Assembly (NCBI GenBank): GCA_027325115.1
Contig: DAHWFG010000654.1
Coordinates: 1-13,582 of the forward strand
Origin: JAKBCQ01 sp021807585
GTDB lineage: Bacteria; Planctomycetota; Planctomycetia; Isosphaerales; Isosphaeraceae
Length of the DNA stretch: 13,582 bases
Reading direction: 5' to 3'
Shown: piece after piece, positions 1 through 8,006 of the stretch
How positions within the stretch are numbered: position 1 is the first letter of the stretch
Layout of the letters: every line of letters begins with the position of its first letter
Made by a program: the position numbers and the translations under genes
The notes under the pieces: model-generated
What the model saw: the letters and a program-made list of their open reading frames with translations, nothing else
What the model was told of the DNA's origin: nothing
Database searches by the model: none

Positions 1-130
1 CGCCGATATCGGCGGCGAACGCGCGAACCAGCGGAGCGACGATCTCGGCCTCGATCCTCCGCCGCTCCAATAAAGTAATCGGCGGGCGCCGATCGCCTCG
101 CAATTCTTCATCGTCTTTTGGATTGATCAT
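1..130 (-). CDS. Probable L-2-amino-thiazoline-4-carboxylic acid hydrolase family protein, N-terminal fragment
   Basis: Partial gene: an ATG at 130 (minus strand) opens a frame of 43 codons that runs off the left edge without a stop. The visible peptide starts MINPKDDEELRG and continues with ITLLERRRIEAEIVAPLVRA. The 'LLERRRIEAEI..P' pattern resembles the N-terminus of proteins annotated as L-2-amino-thiazoline-4-carboxylic acid (ATC) hydrolase, some of which open the thiazoline ring of ATC in cysteine metabolism; many family members have no proven substrate. The start lies 45 bp after the mfnB stop in the same direction, so the two are probably co-transcribed. There is no clear Shine-Dalgarno sequence upstream; the spacer is AT-rich. 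The family call rests on recall of a short N-terminal motif. The reading frame is more certain than the function. Confidence 0.5.
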   Translation of the reverse strand, partial: MINPKDDEELRGDRRPPITLLERRRIEAEIVAPLVRAFAADIG

Positions 131-175
131 TATATTAAATCTTTATATCTAGGCATATTCGCTATTTTTGAATAT

Positions 176-925
176 TTATGTAAACGAGACTGAGATCCGC
201 GGCGGCGCGTCGTCGCGCCCGACAGCGCGGCTCGTCGCCCGCGCGAGTTTAACGACGCGATCGAGGTCGATTCCGCGAGCGCGATCGTCCCCCGCGCACG
301 CCGCGCCTCGGACCGCGAAAAGATCGGGGCGAAGCGGTCCGAGACCGCCGATTAAGCGGTCGTCGAGCCCCCCCGCGAGAGCGATAAAGCGACCGCTCGA
401 TCGTATCGCGTCGATCGTCGGTTTCCAAGAAAAGTCGAGCGCCGTTTCGCCGCGATCCCCCTTCGACCACGTATCGAACAAAACACCCGCGCATTCGTCG
501 AGCGCGATCGCCTCGGCGACGATCTCGTCGGGGTGAGGAGATTCCGCTCGCTCGTAATCGACATAAATCGCCGCGACCCAACGTCGACCCGCCGAAACCG
601 CGGCCCGCACCTCGCGCCACCGCGAACGCCAGGCGCAATCGATTGTAGCAAATCCTATTTTTATGTAATTAATTTTATGAAGCGATCGTCGGATTTCGGC
701 GAGATCGATTCGGTCGTTCCAATCCGCGATTTCGCCGAGCGCGACGCTTACCGGAATCGCCGGGGGGACGACGCGTCTCGTTTCGCGCCATACCGAAGCG
801 TCGGCGCGTCCGAGCGGTCCGCGATCAGGCTCCTTAACGTCGACGACCGACGCCCCGCCGAGAACCGCGACGACCCCCTCCGAGGCCGATCGGACGCTCA
901 CGAGCAAACCTCTCGGCGTTCTCAT
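176..925 (-). CDS. mfnB: (5-formylfuran-3-yl)methyl phosphate synthase (MfnB)
   Basis: MfnB condenses two glyceraldehyde-3-phosphate molecules into 4-(hydroxymethyl)-2-furancarboxaldehyde phosphate, the furan precursor of methanofuran. In planctomycetes and methylotrophs a methanofuran-like cofactor serves the formyltransferase/hydrolase complex of tetrahydromethanopterin-dependent C1 metabolism. The 249-residue length fits the family. From the ATG at 925, LLVSVRS (7-13), GGASVVDVKEPDRGPLG (23-39), YIKIGF (87-92), DTWSKGD (151-157), ALAGGL (182-187) and FAVRGAAC (203-210) follow the family's TIM-barrel motifs. K31, K89, D151 and K155 sit where the family has its catalytic lysines and aspartate. 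An in-frame GTG at 940 would add five residues (MYQDV); I prefer the ATG because homologues begin just before LLVSVR, although its RBS is weak. The gene lies about 200 bp after the DHODH-like gene and 45 bp before the partial hydrolase gene. Confidence 0.9.
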   Translation of the reverse strand: MRTPRGLLVSVRSASEGVVAVLGGASVVDVKEPDRGPLGRADASVWRETRRVVPPAIPVSVALGEIADWNDRIDLAEIRRSLHKINYIKIGFATIDCAWRSRWREVRAAVSAGRRWVAAIYVDYERAESPHPDEIVAEAIALDECAGVLFDTWSKGDRGETALDFSWKPTIDAIRSSGRFIALAGGLDDRLIGGLGPLRPDLFAVRGAACAGDDRARGIDLDRVVKLARATSRAVGRDDAPPRISVSFT

Positions 926-1129
926 AACATCTTGATACACTATAATTCACATTCATTTAAATAGAGAAATGTTCGTTTCATCGATTTTATGCGCGTCGAT
1001 CGCGTTTCCGGTTAACGGGATCGCGACGCTCGAATGTCGCGGGAAAAAGCGGCGACGTCAAGGGATCTCGGCGTCGCGCGATTGGACCGATTCGCTCGCT
1101 CCTTCTCGATCGAAACGGGGAGCGGGATT

Positions 1130-2125
1130 TCAGGTGAATTCCACGATCGCCTTGATGTAATTCGCGCGTTCAAATCCCGCGGGATCGGGGGCGTGAACGC
1201 GGCTCATGCTTCCCTTCGCCTGCGCGACCGAACAATATCCCTTTTCTTCCAGCCAGCCCCGCGTTCCTTCCACGAGTTTTCGAATGTGATCGACGCCGTG
1301 GTGATAGAGCGCGGACGCGGTCATCACCACGTCGGCGCCCGCGAGAATCAACTTGACGACATCCTCGGCGGCGTGAACCCCCGAAGTCGCCGCGATCGAT
1401 ACATCAAGATGCGGACGAAGAATCGCGATCCAGCGCAGCGGTAAACGCAGCTCGACCCGCGTGCTCGGATTGAGCTTGGGAGTGATCGCGAGCGTCTCGA
1501 TATCAAGATCGGGCTCAAGGTAGCGATTGAACAACACGAGCCCGTTCGCCCCCGCCCCGACAAGCTTGCGCGCCATGTTTGGAGTCGAACTGAAATACGG
1601 ACCGATCTTCACCGCGAGCGGAATCGAAATGACGTCGCGCACCGCGGCGACAAGATCGACATACCGACGTTCAACTTCCTCACCGGTTTCATCGGGATCG
1701 GTTGGAACAAAATAAATATTGAGTTCGAGCGCCGAGGCGCCCGCCTCCTCGATCCGCCGAGCGTGCCGCACCCAACCCCCCGGTGTGCACCCGTTCAAAC
1801 TCCCGATTAGCGGGATCGTAACCTTGCGCCTGGATTCCTCGATGTACTTGAGATAAGAAGCCAAACCGTCGTTATAACGCCTCATCTCGGGGAAGAAATC
1901 GTTCGCCTCGGGAAAGCGATCGGTCGTCGATTCGAACAGATCGGCGAGCGCCGATTCATCGCGGTCGATCTGCTCTTCAAAAAGCGAAGGCATGACCGCC
2001 GCGGCGGCGCCCGCCTGTTCGATCCGCCGCAGCGTATCGGCGTGCGCGACGAGCGGACACGCCGAGACGACGACGGGATTCTCCAGTTCGATCCCCAGAT
2101 ATTTGGTTTTCATATTAACGCTCAT
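1130..2125 (-). CDS. Dihydroorotate dehydrogenase-like FMN protein coupled to nifJ
   Basis: A 331-residue flavoprotein of the DHODH/PydA-like TIM-barrel superfamily, predicted cytoplasmic. Visible family signatures are GIELENPVVVSACPL (11-25), IGSLNG (107-112), ELNIYFVPTDPD (134-145), AVKIGPYFS (171-179), LVLFNRYLEPDLD (196-208) and the FMN-phosphate region ATSGVHAAEDVV (246-257) followed by LAGADVVMTASAL (261-273). True orotate-forming DHODHs read roughly 'LNISCPN' where this protein has NIYFVPTD, so the usual catalytic Cys/Ser loop is replaced; pyrimidine synthesis is therefore unlikely to be its role. The ATG at 2125 overlaps the nifJ stop (ATGA), with GGAG about 8 nt upstream, indicating translational coupling. 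DHODH-like proteins of this subtype are known to occur next to NifJ; a role in electron transfer to or from ferredoxin is inference only. The substrate is unknown. Confidence 0.85.
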   Translation of the reverse strand: MSVNMKTKYLGIELENPVVVSACPLVAHADTLRRIEQAGAAAAVMPSLFEEQIDRDESALADLFESTTDRFPEANDFFPEMRRYNDGLASYLKYIEESRRKVTIPLIGSLNGCTPGGWVRHARRIEEAGASALELNIYFVPTDPDETGEEVERRYVDLVAAVRDVISIPLAVKIGPYFSSTPNMARKLVGAGANGLVLFNRYLEPDLDIETLAITPKLNPSTRVELRLPLRWIAILRPHLDVSIAATSGVHAAEDVVKLILAGADVVMTASALYHHGVDHIRKLVEGTRGWLEEKGYCSVAQAKGSMSRVHAPDPAGFERANYIKAIVEFT

Positions 2126-5100
2126 GCTTCGATCTCCAAAGCGTGATGATCGCTCGGCCCCATCCGCTCGGGCGCCGACCGCTCGACTCCCGCCATCTGT
2201 TTATAAAAGTGCATTCGTTCGTTAATATCTTTTTGGGCGAGATCGAGCAGCCGCTCCGCCCGTTCGGGGTCGGATCGCATCAGCATCGCGAACCGCGCCT
2301 CTTTGGCGGCGAACGTACGAAACGGAATCGTCGGGTCGCGACTTTCAAGATGAAACGGGCGCTTCCCCTCGCCCGCAAGCCGCGGATCGTAGCGGAACAA
2401 AGGCCAGTAACCGCTTTGTGTCGCTTCTTTTTGATGCGTCATCGAAGTCGACATGTCGATCCCGTGCGCAATGCAATGACTGTAAGCGATGATCAACGAG
2501 ACTCCGCGATACGACTCGGCCTCGTGAAACGCGCGGATCGTCTGGAGCGGATTCGCGCCGATCGCGACCTGCGCGACATAAACGCTTCCGTAATCGACCG
2601 CGATCATTCCCAGGTCTTTCTTGCCGATCGCCTTCCCCTCCGCGGCGAACTTGGCGACCGCGCCCCGAGGAGTCGACTTCGAAGCCTGTCCGCCGGTGTT
2701 CGAATAAACTTCAGTATCAAGTACGAGAATATTGACATCTCGACCCGATGCGAAAACGTGATCGAGCCCGCCGAAGCCGATGTCGTACGCCCAGCCGTCG
2801 CCGCCGACAATCCAAACGCTCTTGCGCACGAGCGCGTCGACGACCGTGACGAGAGCCTGCGCGGCGCGATCTTCGCGTCCCGCGAGCTTCTCTTTGAGAG
2901 TCGCCACGCGCCGTCGCTGCTCGGCGATATCGGCCTCGGTCTCTTGTTCGGCCTCAAGAATCGCCGTCGCGAGCTCCCCCCACGCGTTCCCAGCGACCTC
3001 GGCGACGAGTCGACGCGCATAAGCCTGTTGATGATCGAGAGCGAGCCTCATCCCCAAACCGAACTCGGCGTTATCCTCGAACAACGAATTCGACCACGCG
3101 GGGCCTCGACCCTCGCCGTTTTTCGCCCACGGAGTCGTCGGCAGATTGCCGCCGTAGATCGACGAACAACCCGTCGCATTGGCGATCACCGTCCGATCGC
3201 CGAAAAGCCGGCTCAACAACGAAAGATACGGCGTTTCACCGCACCCGGCGCACGCTCCCGAATACTCGAACAACGGCTCGAGAAGTTGCGATCCCTTCAC
3301 CGTGTCGGTCTTCACCTCGCTTCGTTCGAGCTCGGGAATCTCAAGAAAGAACGCGAAGCTCGGCCGTTCGGTGGCGACGATCTCATCGGTTACGGCTTGC
3401 ATGTTGATCGCCTTGTGCTTGGCGATCTCTTTACTTCTAGCGGGACAAACGTCCACACACACGCCGCACCCCGTGCAATCGTCGGGGGCGACCTGAATCG
3501 TCAACCGATAATCATGAAATGCTTTATCGTCCCAAGCGATCGAGCGGAACCCCGCGGGGGCGCCGGCGAGAGCCGCGGGATCGTACGCCTTGGCGCGGAT
3601 CGCGGTGTGCGGGCAGACGAGCGCGCACAAACCGCAAGCAATGCAGATATCCGGATCCCATACGGGGATCTCCGAGGCGATCGATCGTTTCTCATATTTC
3701 GCGGTTCCCGTCGGGAACGTGCCGTCGACCGGGAGGGCGCTGACGGGGAGAAGATCTCCTTTCCCCGCGAGCATCAGCGAAGTGACGCGTTCGACGAAAT
3801 CGGCCGCCGCGCCGACGACCGCGGACCGTCGCCTCCGCCTGGAAGTCGCTTGTTCGGGAACCCGCACCGCGCGGAGCGACGCGAGCGCCGAATCAACCGC
3901 GGCGAAGTTTTTGCGAACGATCGATTCTCCGCGCTTGCCGTATGTTTTCTCGATCGTTTTCTTGATCGCGTCGATCGCTTGATCGAGCGGAATCACCCGT
4001 GAAAGCGCGAAGAAACACGTTTGCATCACGGTGTTGATCCGAGACCCGAGGCCCGCCTCCTCGGCCACTTGATAACCGTCGACGACATAGAAACGCAATC
4101 GCTTTTCGATAATTTGATCCTGAATCTCGCGCGGCAACTCGTCCCAAACCTCGTCGGGTCCGAACCTGCTGTTGAGCAAGAAAGTCGCGCCGGGCTCGGC
4201 GAGTTCGAGAACCTCAAGCCGATCTAAAAAAGTGAATTGATGACACGCAATAAAATTCGCTTTTTGAATCAGATAAGTTGATTTAATCGGCCTGGGACCG
4301 AAACGAAGGTGAGAGATCGTCGTCGAGCCCGATTTCTTCGAGTCGTAAACGAAATAGCCTTGCGCGTGAAGGGGAGTGTTCTCGCCGACGATCTTGACCG
4401 AATTTTTATTCGCGCCGACGGTTCCGTCGCTTCCCAGGCCGTAGAAGACGGCGCGGAGGACGTCGGCGGGTTCTTCGTGAAACGCGGGATCCCATTTGAG
4501 GCTCGTCCCGGTCACGTCGTCGATGATTCCAATTGTGAATCTTCGTTTGGGGCGATCGCTCCCGAGTTCGTCGAAAACCGCGCGCGCCATCGCCGGGGTA
4601 AACTCCTTCGACGACAGCCCGTATCTCCCGCCGATCACCCTGGGAAGCGGTTTTGAAGGAGATTCTTCGAATCTTTCCTCCCAATGATCGGCGAGCGACG
4701 CGACGACGTCGAGATAAAGCGGCTCGCCGACCGACCCGGGCTCCTTCGTCCGGTCGAGCGCGGCGATCGCGCGGACCGAGGGGGGTAATGCCGCGACAAA
4801 CGCCTGCGCATTGAAGGGACGATATAATCGTACTTTCACGAGACCGACTTTTTCGCCGCGAGCGACGAGCGTCTCGACCGCCTCCTCGACGGCGCCCGCG
4901 GCCGATCCCATCAACACGATCACGCGTTCGGCGTCGGCGGCGCCGATGTAATCAAAAAGCGCGTAGCGCCTGCCGAGGCGTTCGGCGAATCGATCCATCG
5001 TCTTTGATACGACGCCCGGAACCGCGTGATAGATCGGATTGATCGCCTCCCGAGCCTGAAAGAAGACGTCGGGATTCTGAGCCGAACCGCGAAGCACGGG

Positions 5101-5736
5101 ACGATCGGGCGAAAGGGCTCGGTCGCGGTGCGCACGCACCAGGTTATCGTCGATCATATAACGGAGATCGTCGTCGGAGAGTTGTTCAATTTTGTTGATC
5201 TCATGCGACGTCCGAAACCCGTCCATCACGTGGAGAAACGGAACGCGCGATTCGAGCGCGATCGCCTGCGCGATCAGCGAAAAATCGTGAGCCTCCTGAA
5301 CCGTCGCCGCGAACAACATCCCCCAACCCGTCGAACGCGCCGCCATCACGTCGGAATGATCGCCGAAAATCGAGAGCGCGTGCGTCGCGATCGTCCGCGC
5401 CGCGATGTGAAAAACCGCCGAGGTCAGCTCACCCGCGATCTTGAACATGTTGGGAATCATCAGGAGGAGCCCCTGCGACGCGGTGAACGTCGTCGCGAGC
5501 GCCCCCGCCTGGAGAGCGCCGTGCACCGCGCCCGCCGCGCCCCCCTCGCTTTGCATCTCGATCACCTCGGGGACGACCCCGAAGATGTTCTCGACCCCCG
5601 CCGCGGACCAGGCGTCGGCGAACTCGCCCATCGGCGACGCGGGCGTGATCGGATAAATCGCGATCACCTCGTTGATGCGATGCGCCGGAAGAGCCGCGGC
5701 CTCATTGCCGTCGACGGTCGTAAGTCGTCGCTCCAC
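2122..5736 (-). CDS. nifJ: Pyruvate:ferredoxin (flavodoxin) oxidoreductase, single-chain
   Basis: This enzyme oxidatively decarboxylates pyruvate with CoA to acetyl-CoA and CO2, passing electrons to ferredoxin or flavodoxin; it is a cytoplasmic, oxygen-sensitive TPP/Fe-S enzyme. At 1204 residues it matches the fused single-chain form. N-terminal domain: YPITPASPMGE (28-38) with T31, E64 in MQSEGG, TASQGL (85-90), and R114 before ALSIFGDHSDVM (120-131); T31, E64 and R114 match substrate- and TPP-contact residues known from the Desulfovibrio enzyme. Gamma-type domain: about 400-630, including GLGSDGTVGANKNSVKI. Two [4Fe-4S] ferredoxin motifs: C698/C701/C704/C708 and C754/C757/C760/C764. TPP domain: proximal-cluster C829, C832, C857 and C1088, with GDGWAYDIGFGG (979-990) and DTEVYSNTGGQASK (1007-1020). 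Nothing essential is missing. The start is a GTG preceded by AAAGGGGA at a good distance (5743-5750). It overlaps the DHODH-like gene by 4 bp. It implies an anaerobic or microaerobic phase in the host's life. Confidence 0.97.
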   Translation of the reverse strand: MERRLTTVDGNEAAALPAHRINEVIAIYPITPASPMGEFADAWSAAGVENIFGVVPEVIEMQSEGGAAGAVHGALQAGALATTFTASQGLLLMIPNMFKIAGELTSAVFHIAARTIATHALSIFGDHSDVMAARSTGWGMLFAATVQEAHDFSLIAQAIALESRVPFLHVMDGFRTSHEINKIEQLSDDDLRYMIDDNLVRAHRDRALSPDRPVLRGSAQNPDVFFQAREAINPIYHAVPGVVSKTMDRFAERLGRRYALFDYIGAADAERVIVLMGSAAGAVEEAVETLVARGEKVGLVKVRLYRPFNAQAFVAALPPSVRAIAALDRTKEPGSVGEPLYLDVVASLADHWEERFEESPSKPLPRVIGGRYGLSSKEFTPAMARAVFDELGSDRPKRRFTIGIIDDVTGTSLKWDPAFHEEPADVLRAVFYGLGSDGTVGANKNSVKIVGENTPLHAQGYFVYDSKKSGSTTISHLRFGPRPIKSTYLIQKANFIACHQFTFLDRLEVLELAEPGATFLLNSRFGPDEVWDELPREIQDQIIEKRLRFYVVDGYQVAEEAGLGSRINTVMQTCFFALSRVIPLDQAIDAIKKTIEKTYGKRGESIVRKNFAAVDSALASLRAVRVPEQATSRRRRRSAVVGAAADFVERVTSLMLAGKGDLLPVSALPVDGTFPTGTAKYEKRSIASEIPVWDPDICIACGLCALVCPHTAIRAKAYDPAALAGAPAGFRSIAWDDKAFHDYRLTIQVAPDDCTGCGVCVDVCPARSKEIAKHKAINMQAVTDEIVATERPSFAFFLEIPELERSEVKTDTVKGSQLLEPLFEYSGACAGCGETPYLSLLSRLFGDRTVIANATGCSSIYGGNLPTTPWAKNGEGRGPAWSNSLFEDNAEFGLGMRLALDHQQAYARRLVAEVAGNAWGELATAILEAEQETEADIAEQRRRVATLKEKLAGREDRAAQALVTVVDALVRKSVWIVGGDGWAYDIGFGGLDHVFASGRDVNILVLDTEVYSNTGGQASKSTPRGAVAKFAAEGKAIGKKDLGMIAVDYGSVYVAQVAIGANPLQTIRAFHEAESYRGVSLIIAYSHCIAHGIDMSTSMTHQKEATQSGYWPLFRYDPRLAGEGKRPFHLESRDPTIPFRTFAAKEARFAMLMRSDPERAERLLDLAQKDINERMHFYKQMAGVERSAPERMGPSDHHALEIEA

Positions 5737-6137
5737 GCCGATTCCCCTTTGATTTAAATAATTGTATGTTAATATTACATAATATAATACGGATCGTCGC
5801 GCCGCGGCCGAAGTCGGTTCTCACACCCGTCGATTCGAAGGCGGAGAGCGATCGTTTCCGGGTCCGACCGTCGGACGGTTTGTCTGAAGCCCCGGACGTT
5901 GGGACGTGGAGATGGCGGTCGTCGCCGCGCGGCTTCCCCTCGCGAGAGGCCGTGCTTCATTCCATTTAACGCCCGTCGAGGTTGCGAGTCAATCGGGACG
6001 CGCCGGTCGGTAGGGGAATGTTGATCGCAAGCGACGAGCAGGCTATTCTCATCGCGGCGATCGGCGCTCGTCTTGACTTTCGATTCGCGATCGCCGTGAG
6101 AATCGCTCAATATCGCCGTTCTTTCCAGGAGCCGATC
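5737..6137. promoter_or_regulatory. Divergent intergenic region between nifJ and the D-glycerate dehydrogenase gene
   Basis: About 400 bp without a convincing gene. The part next to nifJ (about 5750-5790) is sharply AT-rich and is the obvious place for divergent promoters. On the plus strand TTGTAT (5762-5767) and TATAAT (5783-5788) are 15 bp apart; on the minus strand TACAAT (5766-5761) lies shortly upstream of the nifJ RBS. Planctomycete promoter rules are poorly defined, so these boxes are only suggestive. The GC-rich remainder holds small hairpins such as GTCCGA-CCG-TCGGAC (5862-5876) and CCTC-GCGA-GAGG (5938-5949). The frame of the downstream dehydrogenase stays open to 5982, but that upstream part does not resemble the family. 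Confidence 0.35.
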
Positions 6138-7106
6138 GTGGCCGCGCGCGTGCTGATCACCCGACCGATCCCAGAACCCGGAGCGTCGCTGATCGAACGC
6201 GTCGCCGAGGTCGCGATGTGCGTCCGCGAGGATCGATCGCCGACTCGCGACGAATTGATCGCCGCGATCGCCGACGCCGATATTCTCTTATGCTTATTAA
6301 CCGAGACGATTGACGCCGAGATCCTCGACGCGGCGCCGAAATGCAAGCTCGTGGCGAACATGGCGGTCGGGTACAACAACATCGACGTCGCGGCGGCGAC
6401 GCGGCGAGGAATCATCGTGACGAACACCCCGGGGGTTCTCACCGAGGCGACCGCCGACCTGACGTGGGCTCTCATCCTCGCCTCGGCGCGACGCGTCGTC
6501 GAGGGGGATGAAGAAATGAGAACCGGTCGATTTCACGGCTGGGGTCCGTTTTACATGCTCGGCGTCGACGTCTTCGGCAAGACGCTCGGTCTCGTCGGCC
6601 CCGGCCGAATCGCGCAGGCAGCGGCTCGCCGCGCCGTCGGGTTTCGAATGAACCTGCTCTACCGCGGCCGCAAAGCCTCTCCCGAGCTCGAAGAATTGGG
6701 AGCGAAACATGTCGAACTTGACGACCTTTTACGCGAAAGCGATTTTGTGAGTTTGCATACGCCGCTGAACGCCGAAACCCGTCATCTGATCGATCGCCGA
6801 GCGCTCGAGTTGATGAAGCCGACGGCCTATTTAATCAATACGGCGCGCGGTCCCGTCGTCGACGAGGCGGCGCTCGTCGAGGCTCTCAAAAACGGCACGA
6901 TCGCGGGAGCGGGGCTCGACGTGTACGAAGACGAACCCCGAATCGCCGAGGGACTCGCCGCGTGCCCAAACGCGACGCTGCTTCCACACCTGGGAAGCGC
7001 GACCGCCGAAACGAGGTCGGCGATGGCGCGTATCGCCGCCGAGAACGTCGTCGCGTTCCTCACCGGATCGAGACCTTCCAACACCGTCAATCCCGAGGTA
7101 TACTGA
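6138..7106 (+). CDS. D-glycerate dehydrogenase / glyoxylate-hydroxypyruvate reductase family protein
   Basis: A D-2-hydroxyacid dehydrogenase of the GyaR/GRHPR type that would interconvert hydroxypyruvate and D-glycerate, or glyoxylate and glycolate, with NAD(P)H. At 322 residues it has the normal length. N-terminal catalytic lobe: VLITRPIPEPG, and MAVGYNNIDV (75-84). Then NTPGVLTEATADL (96-108), the nucleotide-binding motif GLVGPGRIA (151-159), NTARGPVVDE (234-243) with catalytic R237, DVYEDEP (261-267) with E266, and LLPHLGSAT (281-289) with H284: the Arg-Glu-His triad is complete. The third glycine of GxGxxG is Ala159. The GTG start at 6138 has AGGAG at 6127-6131, 6 nt upstream, and gives a family-like N-terminus; longer in-frame starts from 5982 add 52 residues without similarity. 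The exact substrate cannot be told from sequence. Confidence 0.9.
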   Translation: MAARVLITRPIPEPGASLIERVAEVAMCVREDRSPTRDELIAAIADADILLCLLTETIDAEILDAAPKCKLVANMAVGYNNIDVAAATRRGIIVTNTPGVLTEATADLTWALILASARRVVEGDEEMRTGRFHGWGPFYMLGVDVFGKTLGLVGPGRIAQAAARRAVGFRMNLLYRGRKASPELEELGAKHVELDDLLRESDFVSLHTPLNAETRHLIDRRALELMKPTAYLINTARGPVVDEAALVEALKNGTIAGAGLDVYEDEPRIAEGLAACPNATLLPHLGSATAETRSAMARIAAENVVAFLTGSRPSNTVNPEVY

Positions 7107-7176
7107 ATGTTGAAAAGGCTTTGAGGATTTCGTATCGGTCGATCTCGAACCTCGCATCGCCAATGAAGAGCTAACC

Positions 7177-7416
7177 ATGTTTATATTTTTCTACGGCTTG
7201 ACTTATATTCTTGAAACCTACGCGATCGCCGCGGTGATCGCCTTACAAGGGGGGAAAGAATTGGCGGATCTGAATCCGTCGCCGAAAAGACATCGGAAAG
7301 TATTCGGCATTTTTGAGATCCACACGGATTATTTCTATTTGCTGATTCCGCTATCGATCGGATGCGGATTTTATCTCCTGGGTTTGATGTTTCTCTTGCG
7401 ATTCGAGAGTCAATAA
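7177..7416 (+). CDS. Small two-helix membrane protein of unknown function
   Basis: A 79-residue protein that I do not recognise. Two hydrophobic stretches, about residues 2-24 (FIFFYGLTYILETYAIAAVI) and 52-75 (YFYLLIPLSIGCGFYLLGLM), suggest a hairpin inner-membrane protein. The loop between them is basic and polar (PSPKRHRKVFG, 35-45), so by the positive-inside rule the loop is probably cytoplasmic. The ATG at 7177 follows GAAGAG at a suitable distance, 70 bp after the dehydrogenase gene. Its stop overlaps the start of the next gene (TAATG), so the two are translationally coupled. Hydropathy, RBS and coupling argue for a real gene. The function is unknown. Confidence 0.65.
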   Translation: MFIFFYGLTYILETYAIAAVIALQGGKELADLNPSPKRHRKVFGIFEIHTDYFYLLIPLSIGCGFYLLGLMFLLRFESQ

Positions 7417-7772
7417 TGCCCGAAGCTTATACGGGAACGAACACGGAGAAGATCGAAAAAGTGACCGTCGATCTCGTCGAGATCAAGACGACGTTGAAAA
7501 TATGCGCTTGGATCGCCGGGGTGAGCGCGCCGTTTCTCTTGGGTTTGGGCGCCTTTTTGGTCTCAAAGGTGTATGAAACATCGACAAAAATTGATCGATT
7601 AACTTATCGATTAGAAGTGAGGATCCACGACATCGAACTGAGAACGTCTCGTATAGAAGAAAAACTCGATTCTCTTGAAAAGCGCATGGCGTTCGTCGAG
7701 GAGATGCTCGCGAAAATCGATCGCAAACTCGATTCCAAAATCGAATTAAAACGGCAGGATGCGTTGAAATAA
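7416..7772 (+). CDS. Single-pass membrane protein with C-terminal coiled coil, unknown function
   Basis: A 118-residue protein from the ATG at 7416, which overlaps the stop of the 79-aa gene by one base (TAATG) and has GAGAG upstream inside that gene. An in-frame upstream start at 7362 would overlap more and looks less likely. Layout: a short polar N-terminus (1-27), one transmembrane segment about 28-50 (CAWIAGVSAPFLLGLGAFLV), then an uninterrupted charged helix, about 54-112, with heptad-like spacing of I/L/V (for example IEEKLDSLEKRMAFVEEMLA and IDRKLDSKIE), typical of a coiled coil. This architecture occurs in phage-like holin-associated proteins and in membrane scaffolds, but I can assign neither. 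Coupling to the 79-aa protein suggests the two act together at the membrane. Confidence 0.7.
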   Translation: MPEAYTGTNTEKIEKVTVDLVEIKTTLKICAWIAGVSAPFLLGLGAFLVSKVYETSTKIDRLTYRLEVRIHDIELRTSRIEEKLDSLEKRMAFVEEMLAKIDRKLDSKIELKRQDALK

Positions 7773-8006
7773 CGCGAATCGCGATCGGGCGATCAACCGC
7801 GATCGGACGACGTTTTTCCGCGCACCCGAGCGGGATTGAGACTCGGATCTCGCCCAGGTCGTATCGAACTTCACCTTCTCGCTCGACGCGTCGGTTTCTT
7901 GTAGATTACGACGATGTAACGACGAACGGTCGCGATCGGCCGGACGCGGGACGGTCCACTTCGGCTTGCGATCGCGGCGGATCGTCGATTCGTCGAGGAC
8001 GTTGTC

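Noticed and set aside
1022..1041. Hairpin CGCGAC...GTCGCG after the DHODH-like gene, considered as a terminator
   Set aside because: In the direction of transcription (minus) the T-run lies before the hairpin rather than after it, so it is not an intrinsic terminator.
969..1160. 63-codon plus-strand frame between mfnB and the DHODH-like gene
   Set aside because: It runs into the 3' end of the opposite gene, has a poor RBS and no recognisable sequence.
2143..4002. Open frame of 619 codons on the plus strand opposite nifJ
   Set aside because: It is antisense to a well-supported nifJ, Arg-rich, has no family motifs, and is explained by the codon bias of the gene on the other strand.
5821..5850. 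TTCGAATC-like T-loop on the minus strand, considered as a tRNA
   Set aside because: The flanking bases do not form a T-arm stem, and no acceptor stem or anticodon arm can be built around it.
5982..6137. N-terminal extension of the D-glycerate dehydrogenase by 52 residues
   Set aside because: The GTG at 6138 has a strong AGGAG at the right distance and yields the normal family N-terminus; the extension has no similarity.
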